Source of the DNA: JAJTHJ01 sp046316025
Lineage (GTDB): Bacteria > Pseudomonadota > Gammaproteobacteria > Burkholderiales > Burkholderiaceae_F
Direction of reading: 5' to 3'
DNA length: 64,000 bases
Assembly: GCA_046316025.1 (NCBI GenBank)
Contig: JBKCXU010000159.1
Location: 1-64,000, forward strand
Part shown: positions 59,308 through 64,000 of the stretch, piece by piece
How positions within the stretch are numbered: position 1 is the stretch's first letter
Layout: each line of letters opens with the position of its first letter
Notes under the pieces: model-generated
The model's input: only the letters and a program-made list of their open reading frames with translations
Database searches by the model: none
What the model was told of the DNA's origin: nothing
Program-made: the position numbers and the translations under genes

Positions 59308-60168
59308 CTATCCTCGGGCCGCGGCGAGCGCGCCCTCTTTGGCCTCGCGGTAAGCGGCCGCCTGTTCCTCTTCGCGGCGCCGTTGCTGGCGTGCCATCCA
59401 GTAGCTCGATAGCACCACCGCAATGCCGACGACCACCACCATGATGGTGGCGATCGCATTGACGGTCGGGTTCAGCCCCAGCCGCGCGCGCGAGAAGATC
59501 ACCAGCGGCAGCGTGGTCGAGCCGGGGCCGGACAGGAAAGCGCTGGTCACCACGTCGTCGAGCGAAATGGTGAAGGTGAGCAGCCACGCCGCGCCCAGCG
59601 ACGGCAAAATCTGCGGCAGCGTGACGAGAAAGAACACCTGCAACGGGCGGGTGCCGAGATCCATCGCCGCATCTTCCAGCGAGCGATCCATCGCCAGCAG
59701 GCGCGACTGGATCACCACCGCCGCGTAGGAGGCGCAGATCGACGCGTGGCCGATGAAGATCGTCAGCAGCCCGCGCCCCTGCGGGTAGCCGGTGGCCCGC
59801 TCCAGCGCGACGAAAAACAGCAGCAGCGACAGGCCGGTGATCACCTCCGGCACCACCAGCGGCGCGTTGACGTGGGCGATGAAGACCGTGCGCCCGCGGA
59901 AGGTCGTGTAGCGCACCAGTGCGAACGCAGCCATCGTGCCGAGGATCACGGCGGCGGTGGCGGTGAGGCTTGCCACCTTCATCGACATGATGAAGCCATC
60001 GATCACCTCGCGGTCGCGCGCCAGCTCCGCGTACCAGCGCAGCGAGAAGCCCGACCACAGCGTGACCATGCGCGACTCGTTGAACGAGAAGATCACCAGC
60101 GTGGCGATCGGCACGTACAGAAACGCGAATCCCGCCAGCAGCCAGGCGGTGCCGAAGCGGCTCGTCAT
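59308..60168 (-). CDS. potI: Spermidine/putrescine ABC permease PotI
   Basis: 286-residue inner-membrane permease with six helices. FSFNESRMVTLWSGFSLRWY is the conserved start loop, and the EAA loop is MDRSLEDAAMDLGTRPLQVF, contacting the ATPase. LTFTISLDDVVTSAFLSGPG is a PotC/PotI hallmark. With PotH it forms the channel. The start overlaps the potH stop by 4 bp. Confidence 0.95.
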   Translation of the reverse strand: MTSRFGTAWLLAGFAFLYVPIATLVIFSFNESRMVTLWSGFSLRWYAELARDREVIDGFIMSMKVASLTATAAVILGTMAAFALVRYTTFRGRTVFIAHVNAPLVVPEVITGLSLLLFFVALERATGYPQGRGLLTIFIGHASICASYAAVVIQSRLLAMDRSLEDAAMDLGTRPLQVFFLVTLPQILPSLGAAWLLTFTISLDDVVTSAFLSGPGSTTLPLVIFSRARLGLNPTVNAIATIMVVVVGIAVVLSSYWMARQQRRREEEQAAAYREAKEGALAAARG

Positions 60169-61085
60169 CGTGCCCGCACCCCCTGCTCGGTCTGCACTTT
60201 GTTGAAGAGCGCCAGCGGGATCAGGATCAGCACCACCATCGTCACCGCCACCGCCGAGGCCATCGGCCAGTCGTTGTTACTGAAGAACTCGTCCCACAGC
60301 ACGCGGCCGATCATCAGCGTCTCCGGCCCGCCGAGCAACGCCGGGATCACGTACTCGCCCACACTGGGGATGAACACCAGCAGCGAGCCGGCAAAGATGC
60401 CGGCCCTGGACAGCGGCACGGTGACCAGCCAGAAGGTCTTGAAGGGCGTGGCGCCGAGGTCGTTGGCGGCCTCCAGCAGCCGCCCGTCCAGTTTTACGAG
60501 GTTGGCGTACAGCGGCAGGATCATGAACGGCAGGTAGGTGTAGACCATGCCGATGGTCATGGAAAACGGCGTGAACATCATCTTGACCGGGCTGTCCACG
60601 AGGCCCAGCGCCATCAGCACCTGATTGACCACGCCGCTGTCGTCGAGCAGCCCCTTCCATGCGTACACGCGCAGCAGGTAAGGCGTCCAGAACGGCAGCG
60701 ACACGAGCATCAGCAGCGCCGGCCGCAGGGCTGGCCGGGCGCGCGCCATGAAGTAGGCAAACGGGTAGCCGATGGCGAGGCAGATTGCGGTGTTGAGCAG
60801 CGCGTAGCCGACCGACGAGAGGTACGTGCGCAGGTAAAGCGAGTCGGAGGTGAGGAAGATGTAGTTCGACAGCTTGAGCTTGAGCACCGCGACGCCGTCG
60901 GCGTAGGTGAAGATCTCGCCGAAGCGCACTCCTTCGACTTCCGACACCGACAGCCGCAGCACCACCAGGAAGGGGACGGAAAAGAACAGGATCAGGAACA
61001 GGTACGGCACCCCGATCACGAAGCGCGGGCCCCAGCGGGGGCCGAGGCGGGCGGTGAGGCGGGTGAGGGGGGGCGACGTAAGCAT
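60165..61085 (-). CDS. potH: Spermidine/putrescine ABC permease PotH
   Basis: 306-residue permease. Helices start with FVIGVPYLFLILFFSVPFLVVL; LSNYIFLTSDSLYLRTYLSS and the EAA loop GRLLEAANDLGATPFKTFWL are typical of PotB/PotH. PSVGEYVIPALLGGPETLMIG matches PotH well. It pairs with PotI. A palindromic repeat fills the upstream gap to potG. Confidence 0.95.
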   Translation of the reverse strand: MLTSPPLTRLTARLGPRWGPRFVIGVPYLFLILFFSVPFLVVLRLSVSEVEGVRFGEIFTYADGVAVLKLKLSNYIFLTSDSLYLRTYLSSVGYALLNTAICLAIGYPFAYFMARARPALRPALLMLVSLPFWTPYLLRVYAWKGLLDDSGVVNQVLMALGLVDSPVKMMFTPFSMTIGMVYTYLPFMILPLYANLVKLDGRLLEAANDLGATPFKTFWLVTVPLSRAGIFAGSLLVFIPSVGEYVIPALLGGPETLMIGRVLWDEFFSNNDWPMASAVAVTMVVLILIPLALFNKVQTEQGVRAR

Positions 61086-61114
61086 AGGCAGCGCCTAGGC
61101 GCGTTCGTTACGCC
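61086..61114. other. Start of potG-potH gap, no further gene
   Basis: Short GC-rich stretch before the palindrome at 61115; nothing else is recognisable here. Confidence 0.5.
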
Positions 61115-61225
61115 CGGTGGCCTCACCCCCGGCCCCTCTCCCGCTGATGCAGGCGAGGGGAGAAACCCTCGCCCGCATCAGCGGGAGAGGGTGGCCGCGA
61201 AGCGGCCGGGTGAGGGCGCGGTGTT
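61115..61225. repeat. GC-rich palindromic unit between potG and potH
   Basis: ctctcccgctgatgc (61137-61151) pairs with gcatcagcgggagag (61173-61187), and outer arms cctcaccc / gggtgagg extend it. It forms a very strong hairpin within the operon. It is commonly found near genes in such genomes. Confidence 0.8.
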
Positions 61226-61245
61226 TCATCGCGGTACGACCATCG

Positions 61246-62352
61246 TCAACTCGTCAACACCACCAACGCGTCCGGGGCGCAGGTGAGAAACACCTCGTCG
61301 CCGACCGCGATCGGCTCCGCGTGCCGCTCGGTATTGGGCACCGCCGCCTGCACGCGCAACTGCGTAGGCAACTGCACCCGGTAAATCGAACTGGCGCCGA
61401 AGTACGCGCTCTCGACCACCCGGCCGCGCAGACAGTTGTAGCGGGTGTCGAGCGGCTCCTCGCGCTCGACCGTCAACTTCTCCGGGCGCACCGCCAGCGA
61501 CAGCGTCTGCCCGGCCACGCCGGTGATGCCGTGGCCGATGTAGAACTCGCCATGCGGCGTGCCGACGATGCAGTGGTCGGGTTCGTCCTCGATCAACACG
61601 CCGTCGAAGAGGTTCACGTTGCCGATGAAGTCGGCGACGAAGCGGCAGTTGGGCGTCTCGTAGATCTCGCGCGGGCGGCCCACTTGCAGGAAGCTGCCTT
61701 CGCTCATCACCGCGATGCGGTCGGCCATCGTCATCGCCTCTTCCTGGTCGTGGGTGACCAGCACGCAGGTCACGCCGACCCGCTTGATGATGTTGGACAG
61801 TTCGAACTGCGTCTGCTCGCGCAGCTTGCGGTCGAGTGCGCCCAGCGGCTCGTCGAGCAGGAGCAGCTTCGGCTCCAGCGCCAGGCTGCGTGCCAGCGCC
61901 ACGCGCTGCTGCTGCCCGCCGGACAGCTGATGCGGTTTGCGCTTGCCGTAGGCCTTCAGTTGCACGAGCGTGAGCATCCGTTCCACCCGCTCGGTGAGTT
62001 GGTCCTTGGGCGTGCCATGGCGGCGCAGCCCAAAGGCGATGTTGTCCCACACGGTCAGGTGCGGAAACAGCGCATAGGACTGGAACATCATGTTGATCGG
62101 CCGCTCGTAGGGCTTGAGCTGCGAGATCTCGGCGCCTTCGAGAAAGATCTGGCCGGAAGTCGGCGTCTCGAAGCCGGCCAGCATCCGCAGCAGCGTGGAC
62201 TTGCCGCAGCCGGAGGAGCCGAGCAGGGCGAAGATTTCGCCCTTGGGAATGGCGATGGACACATCGTCCACCGCGGTCACCTCGCCGAAGCGCTTGGTCA
62301 GCCGCTCGACGCGCAGGAACGCGCTGGAGGTGTCGATTTTGGGTGCCTGCAC
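61246..62352 (-). CDS. potG: Polyamine ABC transporter ATPase PotG/PotA
   Basis: 368-residue ATPase with C-terminal TOBE domain. Walker A is GSSGCGKSTLLRMLAG, the signature is LSGGQQQRVALARSL, Walker B is LLLLDEPLGALDRKLR and the His switch is VTHDQEEAMTMADRI. The TOBE part (about 290-368) has GHGITGVAGQTLSLAVRPEKL. MFQSYALFPHLTVWDNIAFGL is the Q loop. It energises PotHI for putrescine import. Confidence 0.95.
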   Translation of the reverse strand: MQAPKIDTSSAFLRVERLTKRFGEVTAVDDVSIAIPKGEIFALLGSSGCGKSTLLRMLAGFETPTSGQIFLEGAEISQLKPYERPINMMFQSYALFPHLTVWDNIAFGLRRHGTPKDQLTERVERMLTLVQLKAYGKRKPHQLSGGQQQRVALARSLALEPKLLLLDEPLGALDRKLREQTQFELSNIIKRVGVTCVLVTHDQEEAMTMADRIAVMSEGSFLQVGRPREIYETPNCRFVADFIGNVNLFDGVLIEDEPDHCIVGTPHGEFYIGHGITGVAGQTLSLAVRPEKLTVEREEPLDTRYNCLRGRVVESAYFGASSIYRVQLPTQLRVQAAVPNTERHAEPIAVGDEVFLTCAPDALVVLTS

Positions 62353-62401
62353 CGCTGCTCCTCCCGTGACACAGCCGCCGGCCTCACCGCGCCGCTAGCG
62401 G

Positions 62402-62482
62402 GCGCTGCGGCCCCCACCCCAACCCTCCCCGGCGCGCGGGGGAGGAAGTAACGCCCTCCCCTGCGCAGCGGGAGAGGGCGGG
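62402..62482. repeat. GC-rich palindromic unit between potF and potG
   Basis: Inverted arms cccccaccccaaccctcccc and ggagagggcgggggtgggggc flank a smaller hairpin (ccctcccctgcgcagcgggag). It lies in the 218-bp gap after potF and resembles family 3. It could stabilise the potF message against decay from the 3' side. Confidence 0.75.
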
Positions 62483-62570
62483 GGTGGGGGCGTGGGTGCC
62501 CCGCGATGGCATGGTCCGGCCGATGAGGTCAGATAAAGAAGAGCGCGACGGCAGACTCGCCCGGTGGCGC

Positions 62571-63707
62571 CTACAGCCCCGTCTTGAATGTCGTGTACAG
62601 CCGCGTCCGCAACCGGCGAATGTCGCTGTTGACGGCATCCGGCGGCGTCATCTTGGCCAGATCGTCCGGGCGCAGGAACACGGCGGCGTTGCCGGAGACT
62701 TCGGGCTTGATCAGCTTGTCGGCGGCGCGCACCGGGTTGGCAAACGGCACCTTGTTGACGATGCCGGCCTGCACCTCGGGCCGCAGGATGTAGTTGATGA
62801 ACTTGTAGGCGTTTTCGAGGTTGACCGCATCGGCCGGGATGGCCATCGTGTCGAAGAAGAGCACCGCGCCGGTCTTGGGCACGAGGATCTGGATGTTCTG
62901 GCCGTTCTTGGCTTCGCGCGCGCGGTTGGCTGCCGTGCCGATGTCGCCGTTCCAGCCGAACACCAGACACAGCGAGCCGGAAGCCAGCTCATTGATGTAG
63001 CCGGACGAGGAAAACAACGTGACGTACGGCCGGATCGACTGCAACAGCTTGGCGGCCTCTTGATAATCAGCGCTGCTCTTGCTGTAGGCGGGCTTGCCCA
63101 GGTAGCGCAGCGCGGCGGGGAAAACCTCGTCGGCCGAGTCGAGCACCGACACGCCGCAGGACTTCAACTTGCTTACGTACTCGGGCTTGAACAGCAGGTC
63201 CCAGACGTTGTCCGGCATCGGCGTGCTGCCGAGTGCGGCCTTGACCTTGTCCACGTTGATGCCGATGGTGGTGATGCCCCACAGCCACGGCACGAGGAAC
63301 TGGTTGCCCGGGTCCATGCCGGCGATCTGCTTCATCACCGCCGGGTCGAGGTTGCCGTAATTGGGGATCTTGGATTTGTCGAGCTTCTGCAGCAGGCCGC
63401 CTTCCAGTTGCAGCTTGCCCCAGTTGGACGACGGCACCACGATGTCGTAGCCGCTGCGGCCGGCCACCAGCTTGGCGTGCAGCGTCTCGTTGGAGTCGTA
63501 GTTGTCGTAGCGGACCTTGATGCCGGTTTCTTTCTCGAAGTTGGCGATCGTGTCGTCGCCGATGTAGTCGGACCAGTTGTAGACGTTGAGCACCTTGGAC
63601 TGCGCCCAGGCGCTGCCGGTAAACGCACAGGCGGCGAGCAGCGTGGCGGCAAGACGCGCCAGACGGCGGCGGGAGGGAGGCTCTTCGAGGCTGGGGATGC
63701 GGGGCAT
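62571..63707 (-). CDS. potF: Putrescine-binding periplasmic protein PotF
   Basis: 378-residue extracytoplasmic binding protein. A signal peptide with LARLAATLLAACAFTGSAWA precedes SKVLNVYNWSDYIGDDTIAN, the classic PotF/PotD start in which Trp and Ser/Asp contact the polyamine. YDIVVPSSNWGKLQLEGGLL and CLVFGWNGDIGTAANRA carry further binding residues. ATG at 63705-63707 has aggag nine bases upstream. It lies 136 bp after the puuA-like stop on the same strand. Confidence 0.95.
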   Translation of the reverse strand: MPRIPSLEEPPSRRRLARLAATLLAACAFTGSAWAQSKVLNVYNWSDYIGDDTIANFEKETGIKVRYDNYDSNETLHAKLVAGRSGYDIVVPSSNWGKLQLEGGLLQKLDKSKIPNYGNLDPAVMKQIAGMDPGNQFLVPWLWGITTIGINVDKVKAALGSTPMPDNVWDLLFKPEYVSKLKSCGVSVLDSADEVFPAALRYLGKPAYSKSSADYQEAAKLLQSIRPYVTLFSSSGYINELASGSLCLVFGWNGDIGTAANRAREAKNGQNIQILVPKTGAVLFFDTMAIPADAVNLENAYKFINYILRPEVQAGIVNKVPFANPVRAADKLIKPEVSGNAAVFLRPDDLAKMTPPDAVNSDIRRLRTRLYTTFKTGL

Positions 63708-63843
63708 GGGGGTTACTCCTGATGAACGAAACCGATTGAGGCCGCCCGGCAGAGGGCTCGGCGCGCAGTTTGCACCAGCCCGGGGCGGGCGGGGGCCAGC
63801 GAGCCGCATTTCGTCGCACAAACGCAAAAGCCGTGCCGCGCAC

Positions 63844-64000
63844 TCATACGTGCAGCAGCAGATGTTCGCGTTCCCACGACGAAATCACGGTCATGAACTC
63901 GTCGTACTCCAGTTCCTTGACCAGCCGGTAGAGCTTGACGAAGCGCTCGCCCAGTACGGCAGCCAGTTCCGGGGCCTCGGCGAGTTCGGCCAGCGCCTCG
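63844..64000 (-). CDS. puuA: Glutamine synthetase-family protein, C-terminal end (PuuA-like)
   Basis: Only the last 51 residues are in the window; the gene runs off the right edge. They read LGERFVKLYRLVKELEYDEF and ISSWEREHLLLHV, the end of glutamine synthetase-type enzymes that glutamylate putrescine (PuuA). The neighbourhood (potF, potGHI, puuC) makes gamma-glutamylputrescine synthetase the best guess. True GlnA would end differently, but the visible part is too short to be certain. Confidence 0.8.
   Translation of the reverse strand, partial: EALAELAEAPELAAVLGERFVKLYRLVKELEYDEFMTVISSWEREHLLLHV

Overview
The window is a gene-dense, high-GC bacterial chromosome segment. It looks like a betaproteobacterium, probably Burkholderiales or a close relative. 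The evidence is the housekeeping order yebC / purD / hemF / nadD / rsfS / rlmH / maf / rng, the use of ATGA overlaps, and several families of intergenic palindromes typical of that group. No rRNA, integrase, transposase or CRISPR array was seen. One tRNA gene (Lys, CTT) is present.

Layout. 1-17.0 kb: the conserved housekeeping row, all on the minus strand, broken twice. A PCMT-type methyltransferase bounded by inverted ~108-bp repeats sits between hemF and nadD. A 9-kb block sits between hemF and purD and holds a GNAT acetyltransferase, an S9 peptidase, a YHYH lipoprotein, a MacAB-type exporter and a two-component system. 17.1-22.5 kb: two short-chain dehydrogenases, a DUF2147 protein with a divergent TetR regulator and paired operators, a YjgR/HerA-like ATPase and an AlkC/AlkD-like DNA repair protein.

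22.5-31.8 kb: a defence and addiction island. It holds a RelE/ParE-type toxin-antitoxin pair, an internally deleted type ISP restriction-modification gene, a brnTA pair with its operator, tRNA-Lys, and a type III restriction-modification operon (mod ... res). That operon also carries a zeta-toxin-like kinase with a small partner gene, and dinB follows closely.

32-38 kb: a voltage-gated-type ion channel, small membrane and periplasmic proteins, a nitronate monooxygenase, a hemerythrin with an FNR/DNR-type site, a narX-narL fusion remnant, heptamer repeats, and an AAA ATPase behind a sigma-54-type promoter. 38-44 kb: a four-gene sodium-pumping decarboxylase operon (methylmalonyl-CoA type) and a NatAB-like ABC exporter. 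45.4-49.2 kb: an ECF nickel/cobalt transporter (CbiM-PDGLE, CbiQ, CbiO) convergent with selD, which is itself a selenoprotein gene with an in-frame UGA. 49.2-56 kb: a Gdx/SugE exporter, an EamA transporter, quinone reductase, an MFS transporter, aminopeptidase N and a HbpS-like protein.

56.3-64 kb: a polyamine uptake and catabolism cluster on the minus strand (puuA end, potF, potG, potH, potI, an outer-membrane porin, puuC). It most likely imports putrescine and degrades it through gamma-glutamylated intermediates. Palindromic repeats separate potF/potG and potG/potH.

Taken together, the FNR-like boxes, the nitrate-sensor remnant, hemerythrin, the selenium gene and the Na+-decarboxylase suggest a facultative lifestyle with low-oxygen metabolism (inference).
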